NCBI GenBank assembly: GCA_021018995.1
Contig: CM037586.1
Span: forward strand, 22,434,394 to 22,498,393
Source of the DNA: Chloranthus sessilifolius
Lineage: Eukaryota > Streptophyta > Magnoliopsida > Chloranthales > Chloranthaceae
DNA length: 64,000 bases
Reading direction: 5' to 3'
Part shown: positions 1-11,156 of the stretch, piece after piece
How the letters are laid out: the number at the start of each line of letters is the position of its first letter
Position numbering within the stretch: the first letter of the stretch is position 1
Translations under genes and position numbers: made by a program
The notes under the pieces: model-generated
Told to the model about the DNA's origin: nothing
The model's input: only the letters and a program-made list of their open reading frames with translations
Database searches by the model: none

Positions 1-729
1 CTTAACAAAAAAACAATTTTCAAAATCATCGATAGAAGAGTTTTCAAAAATCGGTTTATATAATATATATACCTTTAAAATCAAAAACCAATAATTATTT
101 CAGCATGCAAAAGTTCATTCTCAAATACCAATGGCATGATAATTCCACTGTTGTTTATTCCAATTAACCCAATGCTCTGATTTTTAGACCAAAATTTATT
201 TATGCCTAGAATGTCGTGTGCACATGTGCCAATGCTTAAATCATTTCATTGCTGGATTAATCCAAATCGGGAATCATCGGATCCAAAGTTTCGACTCAAT
301 CCTCACCTTAGGTATACACTTAAAACAAAATCGCTCCGATAAATGATTTACTTTTCGCACACATGTGAGAGAGTTATAATACAAACAAAAGGTCTCACAT
401 GATATAAGAAAGACGGTGCATCAAAGAATTAAAAGAAATCTCATGATGAAAGATATTTGTATCTTAAGCACGCTATACCAACCACCATAGTCATTGCATC
501 ATCACTCTCCACAAGGCATTTACCGACCGAGATCAGATCACGAAGGTCTTTTCTATGGTTGTAATGGGGCTCGGGTTAAGGTTATGAAAGAAAGGGAAAA
601 TTGGATTCAAATTTCTCTGAGAAACTAGAAAAAGAAATACAATTTAATTTTCTAACTTTCCTCTCATTCTTTCTCGAATTTTTCAGAATTTCTCTTTCTT
701 TTCAACCTTTTTTTCTTCTTTTCATTCCC

Positions 730-760
<31 letters not shown>

Positions 761-1800
761 ATGCACATATTTTTCTGCCATATGCTCCTTGCAAGTATTA
801 TCGGCATGACTCTCCACTTTCTCTCTTGTTCTTGTCCCTCTTTCCTAATTTCTCAGAGATTGAAAGGTAAAGTTTTGTATTCTCTTTTTTTTTTTTTTTT
901 TTTTTCAAACTAGTGTGGGGTATGGTTAATATAGCTTCGCAAAAAATTTTCAATCAAGGCTCAAAAGGGGGTGCAACAAGGAAAATCAATATAAGGTGGG
1001 ACATTTTAGGCAGAAACGAGCCAATGATGGCCTTTGATCATATCCTTTCACGATGGTAATGATGCCTATTTGTCTTGAGTTTAAATGCAATGAGTTTTAG
1101 CGCAATGATATAAAGCATGCGAAATAAACAAACCGAGATAAAATGTATGAGATTTCAACAATTAAGCACGAATTTCAAAGATACTCCGAATTTATTTTAG
1201 CACTCATCAAAAATGAGGACAAAGTTCTAAATCTCACGGGTTTAGTCTTTCTTAGGATCCTAGAATTCCAAATTTGGACAAATCTTTTAATTTCCAGATT
1301 CAAGCATGGCGAAGTGCAAAAAAAAAATTTCTAGGCATAAAATTCAAATTAATCTTTAAATATTCACAATGGAATTAATTATCCTAAACAACAATAGTTT
1401 TATCATGGCATAAATATTTGAAAATTAAAATTTTATATGCATCAGTGATTAAAGTTTGAAAACTACGCCAAAAATAAACAACGATGATTTTTTATTTTTT
1501 ATTTTTTAATTTTTTATTTTTTTATTTTTTAGTATTGAAGGTGCATATAAAATGTGGTCAAACATATACTGCAAAAGTTAAAAATCATGAACCACGCATT
1601 TGAGCACACCACCCCCAAACCTGATGTTTCCAATGTCCTCGTTGGATTGTTGCAGGACCCCCAAACCTGTTTTTTTTTTTTTTTTACTATCCTAATGCAA
1701 CAATGAACGAAAAATAAAAACAAAGTTACAATAACAAACAAGTTTTAAACCCTAACACCGTTCTAGAGACGAAACTAAAATCCTAAAGCTAAAACAGAAA
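1..1800. other. AT-rich non-coding DNA, probably 3' part of the Athila-like element
   Basis: No credible coding region is present. There are poly-T tracts near 730-750 and 886-905 and T-rich simple sequence near 1490-1530. The stretch near 540-590 (a 'ggggctcgggttaagg' core) resembles sequence often found in the 3' non-coding part of plant Athila/Tat retrotransposons; that is from memory and not tested. The minus-strand element to the right should continue into this segment, but no matching second LTR is visible before the window edge. Confidence 0.4.
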
Positions 1801-1808
1801 TCAATCCC

Positions 1809-2210
1809 TCATTCATCGTTGCTTGTCATTCCGGGTTTCGATTTTGGAAATGCATAACGCCACATCTCCTCAGTGAGTCCGACCGCGCCGGGTGGTGGTA
1901 TTGGGGCTTGAGGCGGTGATGTTGGTGGGTCATTTTCAACTTCAATGGATCGAGTAAAATGTGGGCGTGGTGAGTTTATGATCATGTATTCCAATGCTGA
2001 AATCGGCGAAGTCGATTGTGGAGATACCAAGTCAAGATCAATGATCTCCTGATTTGATAAATCGAGCGATTGGTGTGGCGAATCCCGACGCGACTTTTTC
2101 CTTGCTGGTTCAGCAAGGCGTTTGGTTGCGGAACGTGTGCGGTATCGGATTGAGTCCATGGATCGAAGCTGGGGATAACAAATTCTAAGAAACCGAGGGA
2201 TTGTTTTCAA
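1809..2210 (-). pseudogene. Short 3' reading frame of the Athila-like element
   Basis: A 133-residue open frame, start at 2210 and stop at 1809. The N-terminal half is basic (RTRSATKRLAEPARKKSRR region, residues about 23-42), which resembles a nuclear-localisation-type cluster. The C-terminal half is rich in Pro and Ser. I do not recognise a defined domain. Basic N-termini of this kind occur in the env-like 3' ORFs of Athila elements, and the position downstream of gag on the same strand agrees with that. It could equally be a chance frame inside element DNA. Confidence 0.3.
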
Positions 2211-2330
2211 AAAAAAGTAGAGCTACGTGCTTCTTAAATAAGTGAAACCAAAACTATCCTAAAATAACTAAGCTAAGATTGGAAATTTTGGGACTGATTT
2301 CGGATGGTTCAGAAATAGCATCAGTCAATC

Positions 2331-2610
2331 GATTGGAATGTGAAAATCAATCGATTGACTGAGTGCAGAAGGAAATTTGTGCTGGCTTTGAAAAGAATTT
2401 TCCTTTTAAAGGTCATATCGAAATTTGCGCCAAATCATCAAATTGGAGGAAACCTTCAATATTTAAATCGATTAAAACCAATTTGTGTACTAGGTGACTT
2501 TCCAATTGAGTGGTCTCTTTCCAATTGAGTTGCCAACTCAATCGATTGAAGATAGCCTAAAAGACCAGCCTTTTTGCATTAAAAAAAACTTGTCAATCGA
2601 TTGAATAATC
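2331..2610. repeat. Scattered TCAATCGATTGA palindromes
   Basis: The 12-base palindrome TCAATCGATTGA occurs repeatedly here, with one-base variants, in DNA belonging to the Athila-like element. The same unit is much denser at 7940-8590 and 9594-10026. Confidence 0.8.
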
Positions 2611-2870
2611 AATTAACTAACAATTACAAAAAAAAAAGTTCATATTTTCCATTAAGCTATAACATATGATTACATCCACACGATCTTTCACACTATCACA
2701 AAAACATGATTATATTATCCATCAAATGAAAGGAAGTAAAATCCTACGATCACTTAAAATGCATCTACCACAGTCATCACAAAACAGAAATAGACGAAAA
2801 TAACATCATCAACCTCACATCATCACAAAATCCACATAAATCAGTTCCAACAGATCAATCTTCATTATTG

Positions 2871-3432
2871 TCATCCTCTCTCGTCCATCATTGCCACAAG
2901 ACGTGCAATGAAGTCATCCGCTTCTCTCGGGAATGATTCCCGAGCAATTTGGGTTAAGAGAGAGCCTTGATATCGCAACATCTGATCCACACCATCGATA
3001 GTCAAATAGAACCTATCCATGCGCGCCTCGAGGCGTGTGATTGTTGCCTCGGTATTGAACTCACGGGCTTCATCAGGACGAGGTCTACGAATACCGCCAT
3101 GCTGGCGTTGCCCCGGGTTTGGAGTTTGAGATGGACCCCCGACTGGGACGTTTCGCCCGAAAAGAGCATTCATACTCTTGGTCCATACGTTTCTTCCATA
3201 TTGATAAAATTGCATGTCGCCAATGTCTTCATCACAGTAGATCGGGCATTGCAGGTGGTCGAGAAGATGCATTACGAAGTGGGGAAAGTACAACAAGAGG
3301 GACTCACGTCGACGTATCAACGTTCTGATGTCATTATGGCATCGATACATTGCCATGGACTGCTGGTACGCTTGCATAGTCTGTTGTTGAGCTTGCAGAG
3401 TTTGCATCAATTTTTCTTCAAAATCAGAATTC
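2871..3432 (-). pseudogene. Duplicated gag tail fused to Athila-like 3' coding fragment
   Basis: The minus-strand open frame runs through 3432-3351, an exact second copy of the gag tail (NSDFEEKLMQTLQ...), and continues to a stop at 2871. The continuation contains YFPHFVMHLLDHLQCPIYC and ends with an EATITRLEARMDRFYL segment likely to form a coiled coil. No catalytic motif is visible. I infer that it is the 3'-terminal coding remnant of the retrotransposon brought next to gag by an internal deletion. The plus-strand open frame over the same bases (2967-3605) is its shadow. Confidence 0.45.
3351..3432. repeat. 82-bp exact duplication, left copy
   Basis: Identical over 82 bases to 6428-6509. 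The sequence encodes the end of gag on the minus strand. The two copies are direct repeats flanking about 3 kb of unrelated DNA. See the right copy. Confidence 0.9.
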
Positions 3433-5787
3433 GTATACGACCTGTGCCAGGGCCGCTGCTCGAGCCTATCACGCGAGGTCCACGTGTAGATAACCACCTA
3501 ACCTCCATATCATATCGTATACCACCATCCAGCCCGATGTGGTTGCATGCATTTAAATCAGTGTCCCCTTACATTCGGGACACTGTCGTATCATATTGTC
3601 CTTAAGACCCGTCTTGGCTGCAGACGTTAGATCTTGCGGTGGCACGCAAGACATGGCACGTGTAGAAACTTAATTTGTATTTTGCTGGCCTTCACAACGT
3701 AACTTAATTATCCGTATTCGTAGCTTACCTTATCTTACATATCATTTCTTATTGTTTGCTGAAAACTTAATTTGAAGTGAGCCACGGTGCGATAAGATTC
3801 ACAAAATCACGCTTTCCAAGGAACGGGTTCCGTAGTAACCTAGATGTACTTCGTGTGACAGCCCATACTCCCATAGAGGTGTTGCATCCGTATATGGATG
3901 CCTACATTCCAAGTTTCACGTGACCGTGACGGGAACCCCACCATGACGAAGGCTTAAAAGTCGTGTGACATAGCTTATTTCTTTTTAATTGTGCGTATGC
4001 CCTATCGTGATTTTTCTATGTGGTGCATGCTATATGATGAAAGGACTAACTTGGCCTAAAGAAACTATTTCATACACCTTACATACTTGTGAATATAAAA
4101 TAATGATTAACATTTGAACAGAACAGATATTTCATACAAAAAAATAATTGTGAAGAAACCTTCTATGAGCCGTCAGATTACTGATCGGGCCTTCTGTTTT
4201 TAAAGTTTCATAATATTTGTGCAGTCTTAGTATCGACACCTTTTACTAATTTGACCTAAGAGTGGGTCAATGTGGCAGTCAAATGATCCACTTAGCCTAG
4301 TTATACAAGGGTTAATATCCCTCACTAAATTTTCCAATTTCTGAGCCTCAAAGCGCGTCCTAGAAATTTTAGTGACACTTTCTGATCCATTAGATTACAT
4401 TGAGTTACTATTGAGATCGTTTTGAAGTTGGTCCTATGGGCCACTTGCGCCTTAATTCTCAAAAATTAAGGGTCAAAGGTAACCCATGTATTATTCCATG
4501 TGGCACCTAAGGCTAAAATAAGAAGGCACGAACTTTGAGTCATTTATCCTCTAATCTGAACCATTGGATGGTTAGACAATAAAATTTTACCTAAGGTTGA
4601 TTCTTTTGTCCCGATCCCAATTCGATCTCTAGCACACTAGATCTTCCAGTCAACGTTTTACAAGATCTAGCAGTCAAGTGCACACTTAGTGTACCTATCA
4701 CGTGTCGATCAGATTGAATAGATCTGAACCATCAGATATTTAAGAAAAATGATTCTAAGGTATTAGGTCGTTGGGCCCAATTTATTTTGACCTCTAAGGT
4801 CTCAAATCTAAGGGTCAAATCCTTCATGTTCACTGATCTCTAAATAGCCTTTTAATTTTCTTGATTTGTGGGCCAAATTCTCGAGTTCTGAACCATTAGA
4901 TGTCTCGAGGATTTCAATTTGTGAGATGGTCCATCTCGTTTCTATTTCTTAGGTTGGGCCCACCAGGTCCAACCTTGAATCTATTTGAAATCAATGGTGC
5001 TAAAAGGATGGTTATGCCAAAGTATTCATATCGGTAAAATTCTTCAAAGTGCCCAGCTACAATAGTTAGCCCAGACAAGTTTTCTCTGAGATTGTCGGCG
5101 TTTAGTTGGACCGATCCCCGAAATATATCTTATCTTCACTGACGAAATTGTGGAGAAGAAGAGCTCTCTCTCTCTCTCTCTCTCTCTCTCCACTGTAAAC
5201 ACCTATATAAGCAATACAAGACACTATATATATTCATTTTATATCTATATATATCAAGGGCAACTATTATATGTCCATGTATAGGATTTATGTTATTATA
5301 CACACCGAAATACATGTATATATATAACTTTTGAATACCTAAATAAGATAAATAGATATTCATTTAATATATATATATATATATATTTATTCTTATTATT
5401 ATTAAAATAAAAAGTTGAATATTTTAAGATCGATCGAGGGGCACCCACCTCTTGAAGCGTGCTCGGCGAATCGATGGCGGTTAGGGCGATAGAGATCGGC
5501 GTCCACACGATGGGCCGTCCACGATTACGCTGTCTTCACCTCGATTTGACGATAGAAAAATACTATAGTGGTTCTTGTAGAAGAACACACAAGAGATTTA
5601 AAAGAGATTAGGGTATTTTTAGAAAAAGGTGGCTATAGAAGAAGATGGAGTGAAAGCTAGGGTTTTTAACACGAATTCTTATAATAATGATTTAGGGTTC
5701 TCCGTAGCTTTTCTTATTTATAATATATGGGCATTAATTAGTTAAGCGGTGGCACTAAATAAGGGTGTATAGGCTTTTATTTCAAGG
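3433..5787. other. Inserted DNA without recognisable genes
   Basis: This stretch lies between the two copies of the gag-tail duplication and shows no coding potential on either strand. A CT microsatellite occupies 5163-5191, and AT-rich simple sequence follows at 5225-5400. Several decayed motifs near 4180-4980 (phrases such as 'gatccattagattac') look like old dispersed repeat sequence. No LTR ends or terminal inverted repeats were found that would delimit it as one element. Confidence 0.5.
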
Positions 5788-6427
5788 TTTAAAATAGAGG
5801 TTTAAACTCACGTAGTAAGATTTGATCCCTAGACCTCGTGTTTATAACCAAAGTCTTTCAACCACTAGGCCACACAACTTGTGTCAAATAAGGATAATTT
5901 TAAATATAAAACCTTTTTGAAAAACCAAAATGTGTACTTTTTCAACTAGGATAGGTTCCGGTATGGAGCACTAACACCACGCTCTGTGCAAAATGAATCT
6001 AACACCACAAATTCAGTTTTAAAATAGAGGTTTAAACTCACGTAGTAAGATTTGATCCTTAGACCTCTTGTTTATAACCAAAGTCTTTCAACCACTAGGC
6101 CACCACACAACTTGTGTCAAATAAGGATAATTTTAAATATAAAACCTTTTTGAAAAACCAAAATGTGTACTTTTTCAACTAGGATAGGTTCCGGTATGGA
6201 GCACTAACACCACGCTCTGTGCAAAATAAATCTAACACCACAAATTCAGTTTTAAAATAGAGGTTTAAACTCACGTAGTAAGATTTGATCCTTAGACCTC
6301 TTGTTTATAACCAAAGTCTTTCAACCACTAGGCCACCACACAACTTGTGTCAAATAAGGATAATTTTAAATATAAAACCTTTTTGAAAAACCAAAATGTG
6401 TACTTTTTCAACTAGGATAGGTTCCGG
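5788..6427 (-). repeat. 230-bp unit in 2.8 tandem copies, with tRNA-like SINE head
   Basis: Units begin at about 5788, 6018 and 6251 (periods 230 and 233) and are nearly identical; the third is cut at 6427 where gag sequence begins. On the minus strand each unit holds a tRNA-like pol III promoter: an A-box-like TGGCCTAGTGGTTGAAAG and, about 40 bases on, a B-box-like GGGATCAAATC. That arrangement is the usual head of a plant SINE. Tandem copies differ from normal SINE dispersal, so the duplication is probably secondary. A pol III promoter call is an inference from the motifs only. Confidence 0.65.
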
Positions 6428-6509
6428 TGCCATGGACTGCTGGTACGCTTGCATAGTCTGTTGTTGAGCTTGCAGAGTTTGCATCAATTTTTCTTCAAAA
6501 TCAGAATTC
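6428..6509. repeat. 82-bp exact duplication, right copy
   Basis: Identical to 3351-3432. The copy here is in its original gag context; outside it the two flanks differ completely. A duplication this long is too large for an integrase target site and suggests repair-associated copying when the ~3 kb insert arrived. Confidence 0.9.
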
Positions 6510-7904
6510 CTTGAACTTGAAGCATTGGTTTGGTTGAAATTCTGATGTTGACGATGCTCAGAATATGGGTGCTGATAATTCAAATTTTGTTGGAAATTCG
6601 AATTTCGTTGGAAGTTAGAATTCTGGTGTGGATGAAGACCTTGTTGTCCACTTGATGTATTTGCTTTATACTGCTGGTTTCCTTGTCCAGTTTGACTTGA
6701 TCCTCCCCACCCTAAGTTAGGATGGTTTTTCCACTCAGGATTGTAGGTGTTTGAATAAGGATTCCTATCTTGCCGTTGATATGACTGAGTCACATTAACT
6801 TGCACCTGGGGATTTGATTCTTCGGGAAAAATCATCAGAGTGGTTGGACACTCGTTAGATGTGTGACCTTGATTCTCACAAACAGCGCAAACAGTAGGTG
6901 CATTGAGGGTTTTAGCTTGCTGAGTTGCGGCAAGCAACATATTCATTTGTTTTGACAACATATCCACTTTTGTTGACAACTCAGAGGTATTGTTGTTAAC
7001 GTCAAACAACCCCTCTTTTGTCAACACATGAGACTTTGTTGATAAATCACGGTTAACACGTCCCAAAGTTTCGCTTTGCATTGAGGTTTGACTCAACCTT
7101 TCGAATAGAGTCCAAATTTCGTCATGCTCTTTTATGGAATAGGATCCTCCACACGATGCATTGACCATACGTCTTTCTTCTGGGATCAATCCATTGTAAA
7201 AACTCTGAACTTGTTGCCATCTTGGAATATGATGATTAGGGCAGCTTCTAAGCAATTCCTTAAAACGCTCCCAACATTCGTGAAATGTTTGACGAGTTCA
7301 TTGCATAAACCAGAATTTTCTGACGTAACTTGTTGGTTTTACTCATGGGAAAATATTTCTTTAAGAATTCACGTTGCAACTCAGTCCAACTCGTGATGGA
7401 TCTTGGTTCTAACGAATTAAACCACGATCTCGCCTTATCTCGCAAAGAGAAAGGAAAAAGTCGCAATTTAGCTATTTCGTCAGTCACATTATGAACTCTA
7501 AACAATTTGCATACCCCAACGAATTCAGTCAGATGAGCATACGGATTCTCATTACTCAATCCGTTAAAGATGGGCAACATTTGAATCATTGCCGATTTGA
7601 ATTCAAAGTGATTCCCTGGAATGGGAGCATGAACAATACTATCTTGATCCTCGTAAGGACCAGGATCATAGTATTGTTCCAACGTTCGGGGTCCTTCTGG
7701 TGGTTCATAATGGTTTTCACCATTATTGTTGTTGTGTACATTCCTTTCTCCTTCTCTTTGTCTTTGATCGGCCATAACTTCGGAGTTATTACGCTGAATC
7801 CGATTGCTCTTTCGATTTGTTTTACAAGCTCGCTCGATTTCCCGATCCAACGGTTGAAGAGTTGGGCGATGAGATCGGGTAAAGCTCATACACCAATGAA
7901 CCAA
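6428..7904 (-). pseudogene. Athila-type Gag polyprotein, frameshifted
   Basis: Gag forms the retrotransposon's virus-like particle and binds its RNA. The first frame (7904 to 7260; an alternative start is the MADQRQREGER methionine at 7775) carries the gag core with motifs LRLFPFSLRDKARSWF and REFLKKYFP. The second (7255 to about 6428) resumes with LRSCPNHHIPRWQQVQSFYNGL, then a CCHC zinc knuckle CAVCENQGHTSNEC near residues 118-131 of that frame, then a Gln/Asn-rich tail. One frameshift near 7260-7310 separates them: the expected WERFKELL link is readable in the neighbouring frame. The motif order matches Athila/retrotrans_gag proteins. Beyond 6428 the frame runs into the inserted repeat, so Gag-Pol is lost. 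Confidence 0.85.
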
Positions 7905-7939
7905 AATAAAGTAGACTCAAAATGCCACAGTTCGGAATT

Positions 7940-8590
7940 AATCAATTGATTTTTTTTTTAATTTTTTTTTTTACACTCGATCAATTGAAACAGAGTGGGG
8001 AAAAAAAAATAAAATCAAATAATTCAATAGATTGAATTCCTAAAATCAATAGATTGATTTTATCAATTCAATAGATTGAATTCCCAGATTCAATAGATTG
8101 AATTTATAAATTCAATCGATTGAAATCCCAAAATCAATAGATTGAATTCTGGAAATCAATGGATTGAATATATCAATTCAATCGATTGAGAATGGGAACA
8201 ACCAATAATTTCAATCGATTGAAGTGATTGTGGCACAAAGGGAGAGACCCATGCATAAATGTGTCACCATTTTCCAATGTGAAGGAGTTAATTGATAAGA
8301 CCAAAAAGCATTTGTTTAATCAAATTTTCAATCGATTGAACAATATGTGAGGTCATTCATTCCTTCACTCATTTAATGCATGGCTATTTCCAAGGAGTCT
8401 CATGCCTATTTTCAATCGATTGAAATAAGCCTTGCATTTATTCAAATGCCAAAATCTGACTGACAAGCACAGTCAATCGATTGAAATTGACAAGTCAATC
8501 GATTGACTAGCAAACAGTGATGCAATCTCCGCTTCTCAGTCAATCGATTGAATATGAAAAATCAATCGGTTGACTGGCAACTACAGAATA
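7940..8590. repeat. Dense TCAATCGATTGA palindrome array in the gag leader
   Basis: Between the primer binding site and gag of the Athila-like element, the palindrome TCAATCGATTGA and the variants TCAATAGATTGA and TCAATCGATTGG recur at irregular spacing, often 15-40 bases apart. It is non-coding leader sequence of the retrotransposon. The purpose is unknown. Confidence 0.85.
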
Positions 8591-8618
8591 AAAATCTCCT
8601 TAAAAAAATAATAAAATT

Positions 8619-8636
8619 TCAATTCTAGCGGCGCCA
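8619..8636 (-). other. Putative primer binding site (tRNA-Asp-like)
   Basis: On the minus strand the sequence reads TGGCGCCGCTAGAATTGA directly after the LTR and a 6-base spacer. The first eight bases match the TGGCGCCG start of the tRNA-Asp-complementary primer site typical of Athila; the remainder does not, so the site has decayed or uses another primer. Confidence 0.5.
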
Positions 8637-8642
8637 AAAACT

Positions 8643-10181
8643 TGATCGGTTTTAAAGTGTACCCTTGCAAGTGCACAAGTTCGATTGTAGCACGGTGAAA
8701 TTAAGGGTGTCGAACCCACAGGGAAGCGCAAAATTAGATTAATTTTAAAGAGATTTCAAAGACCCAAGGAAGTACCAAGGGTGAGAGATTTCATTGTCAA
8801 GATTTACCGCTACACAATGCAATAATCAAAAGAACTAAATCAAGCTATGCACGGATGAACTATGATTAAGAAATTAACAATGATGAAATGATCAAGGAGT
8901 TGCTAACCCTAGATTTATAACTTTTCTACAATCAACCACACAATTTCATGTTAAATCATTATACCATCATTTAACTACAAGAAAAACGAATCGATGAAAA
9001 TGCAATTATTGATTCGGCATACCCTATCCGAACACTATGACGCATCCAATCACGGCATGCATCATGCGAAAGGCATAGCGTATCTCAAATTCGAAATCAC
9101 AACCGTAAGAATCAATCGCACGGCATCCTATATCGATCTACAAGATCGATCTAGGTGGAATAATTCGTTTATTGTCGCCGATCACACGGTCGACGGCTAT
9201 AAACGAGTATTCGATGATAACACAATGAAGCACACACTAAAAGCCGTACGATTCAATAATTCTAACAAGAAATTGTAAGCTTAAAAGTAAGTTAGTTACT
9301 CATCTAGGGGTCGCTTCCTCCTTGAACGAGGGGTTTAGCCGCTCATCCTTGATCCACACGCACAATGTAAATCGAAAGCCATCACAAAAATTGCTCTTTT
9401 ATTTATCAACCGCTTGATCTTTTTGGAGAAGATCACAACCTTACACAGCTTTTTATCTAAATACAAAACTAAAAATAACAAAGAAAAAAATTGCTAAAGG
9501 CCTTAAGAAAGTCTACCGAGCAAAAGTCCCTCCAAAACCCTAAACATCCTGTTGTTTAAATAGGGCCCGGGCTAAAATTATTCCATATCCGAATCAATAG
9601 ATTGAATTTTGAAATCAATCGATTGAATTTCGAATTCAATCGATTGAATTCAAAATTCGAATTTTGGAGGGTTATTAGCATTCCCAAAATCAATCTATTG
9701 AATTTAAGGAATTCAATCGATTGATTTTCGAAAATCAATCTATTGAATTCAATCTATTGATTTTGGAAATCAATCTATTGAATTTCCAAATTCAATCTAT
9801 TGATTTTGGCGGCTCATTTAATTTCCAAAATCAATCTATTGAATTTAAGGAATTCAATCGATTGATTTTCTAAAATCAATCTATTGATTTTGGTGGCTCA
9901 TTTGCATTCCCGAAATCAATCTATTGATTTTTTGGAAATCAATCTATTGATTTTGGAAATCAATCTATTGATTTTTGGGCAACTTTTTAAACTCAATCGA
10001 TTGAGTTTCAAATCTCAATCGATTGAAATGACATGTGACATATTTAACTCTCGAAACTGTGGCTAGACCAATCAGTCTTTTTCACGGATTTCAGTGCTTC
10101 CGCTTGCTCCATGGTCCAAAGTTCATATAGTCCCTTAATTTTATTCACTTAAGCTCTTTCAACATCCCACGGTCCGTAACA
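8643..10181 (-). repeat. LTR of the Athila-like element (5' LTR)
   Basis: On the minus strand the segment begins TGTTACGGACCGTGGG (at 10181) and ends ...CCGATCA (at 8643), giving the canonical TG...CA ends and about 1.54 kb. The primer-site motif follows at the expected place. The second LTR is not visible, so the boundaries rest on the terminal dinucleotides and context only. The LTR contains a dense AATCGATT/AATCTATT palindrome array at 9594-10026. Confidence 0.6.
9594..10026. repeat. Palindrome array inside the Athila-like LTR
   Basis: About twenty closely spaced units of TCAATCGATTGA or TCAATCTATTGA, joined by short A/T-rich spacers, lie in the 5' part of the minus-strand LTR, upstream of where its promoter would be. 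Position and spacing would suit binding sites, but that is inference. Confidence 0.85.
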
Positions 10182-10448
10182 CCTGAAACCACTAAAACTA
10201 TACAGCAGCCGTTAGAATGCCTTCATCGGATAGCTAAATGTTAGTATTTAGGGTGCGAAATATAGTCATATTTCGACACAGATCAATTACCCATAAATAA
10301 AACCCAGTCACTACGTGCCTTCTTTTTCTAAGTTCTCAATGCATTATATGTATTTTGGTAGACTATCTTTTGGCAAGACTATCTGCAACTTCTCTAGCTT
10401 CCCTTTTAATGATAAATTGAATGCAATTTTATATTGGGATATTGCAGT
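10182..10448. other. Host DNA beside the LTR, no feature seen
   Basis: A short stretch of apparently non-element DNA. Nothing coding is supported before the exon-like piece at 10449. Confidence 0.4.
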
Positions 10449-10647
10449 GGATGATAGTGCAGCTACGAATTTTGGGCCCTTCCTTTGTGACGATATCATG
10501 GCATTGAAGGGCTTGGATATCATTTCTGAAGAGCTTGAAGTAGTCCATTCAGCACCGGAACCTGCACGAGTTGAGCGCTCCCCTGATGTCATAGAGCCTA
10601 AGCCTGCAGTGAAGAAGCCTGTCAAGCCAAAATGGCTTAAAATGTAG
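10449..10647 (+). pseudogene. Orphan terminal exon of an unrecognised protein
   Basis: An acceptor-like 'atattgcag' (ends 10448) is followed by an open frame to a stop at 10645-10647. It encodes about 65 residues: a first part with NFGPFLCDDIMALKGLD and a Pro/Lys/Glu-rich end, PKPAVKKPVKPKWLKM. The composition, splice-like boundary and natural-looking C-terminus suggest a real last exon. I do not recognise the family. No upstream exon of the same protein is visible, so it is either a relic or the end of a gene whose other exons have been displaced by insertions. Confidence 0.35.
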
Positions 10648-11036
10648 ATCTGCATCTTATCATTGAGGTACATTTTTACTGCTTTAATTTCCATTTTCAT
10701 AGTTGTTACAGAGCAATACTTAATAAATTAGTTAATTATTATTATTTTTAACTTGAGCAGTTTGTTACTGCTCTGTTTGATGTAGTAGCATTTCATGACA
10801 ATATTTTTGTACATGGTCAGCCATCTGAGATGTTTGGGTGGTAGGCCGTCATGTAGATAATAGGATATTCCCATCTGGGTACTGGGAACGATTTTATATC
10901 TCAGGTTTGTTGGTGTTTTTAGCCCATTTTGATTTGCTCGCTTGCATTGCTGTTGTCATCCATCAACAAAAATGAAATTTATGTTTTTCCCTTAATTGTT
11001 TACTCCCTTTGCTTTATATGTTGAAAATCTACACAG

Positions 11037-11156
11037 GATTACATGCCCCATGGATCACAAGGTCTATTTACACAAGTGGGCTTCAACGACCCAACGCAGG
11101 ATGAGTCTTCTCACATCCACTATGGTGGGGCCGGACCTGGTCCTCCTCAATCACAG
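11037..11156 (+). pseudogene. UPF1-like C-terminal exon, isolated
   Basis: A 120-base exon-like segment is bounded by an intact acceptor (acacag|GAT) and donor (CAG|gtctca). It encodes 40 residues beginning DYMPHGSQGLFTQVGFNDP and ending PPQSQ. This resembles the Ser/Gln-rich C-terminal tail of plant UPF1, the RNA helicase of nonsense-mediated decay, where a similar DYM-HGSQG-FTQ run occurs near the end; that is recognition from memory. The helicase domains are absent. No preceding or following UPF1 exon was found within several kb. It is best read as a captured or left-over exon, not a functional gene. Confidence 0.5.

Larger units (their letters stand above)
1809..10181 (-). mobile_element. 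Athila-like Ty3/gypsy retrotransposon, rearranged and incomplete
   Basis: Reading on the minus strand from 10181 leftwards there is an LTR (8643-10181), a primer-binding-site-like TGGCGCCG motif, a gag with a CCHC zinc knuckle (7904-6428), an unrelated ~3 kb insertion (6427-3433), a second copy of the gag tail, and two short 3' reading frames (3350-2871 and 2210-1809). No protease, reverse transcriptase or integrase is seen, so pol is deleted. The LTR length near 1.5 kb, the tRNA-Asp-like primer site and the gag type fit the Athila clade. The second LTR is not found; the element is either cut by the window edge or truncated. Palindromic TCAATCGATTGA units are scattered through its non-coding parts. 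Confidence 0.7.

Noticed and set aside
2967-3605. 212-residue plus-strand open frame
   Set aside because: Shadow of the minus-strand retroelement frame over the same bases; no recognisable domain and odd composition.
5817-5875. Functional tRNA gene on the minus strand
   Set aside because: A- and B-box-like motifs are present, but the cloverleaf cannot be completed and the unit is part of a 230-bp tandem repeat.
8643-10181. Integrated pararetrovirus because of the repeat-rich leader
   Set aside because: Gag and primer-site features are those of an Athila-type LTR retrotransposon; no movement protein or viral coat motif is seen.
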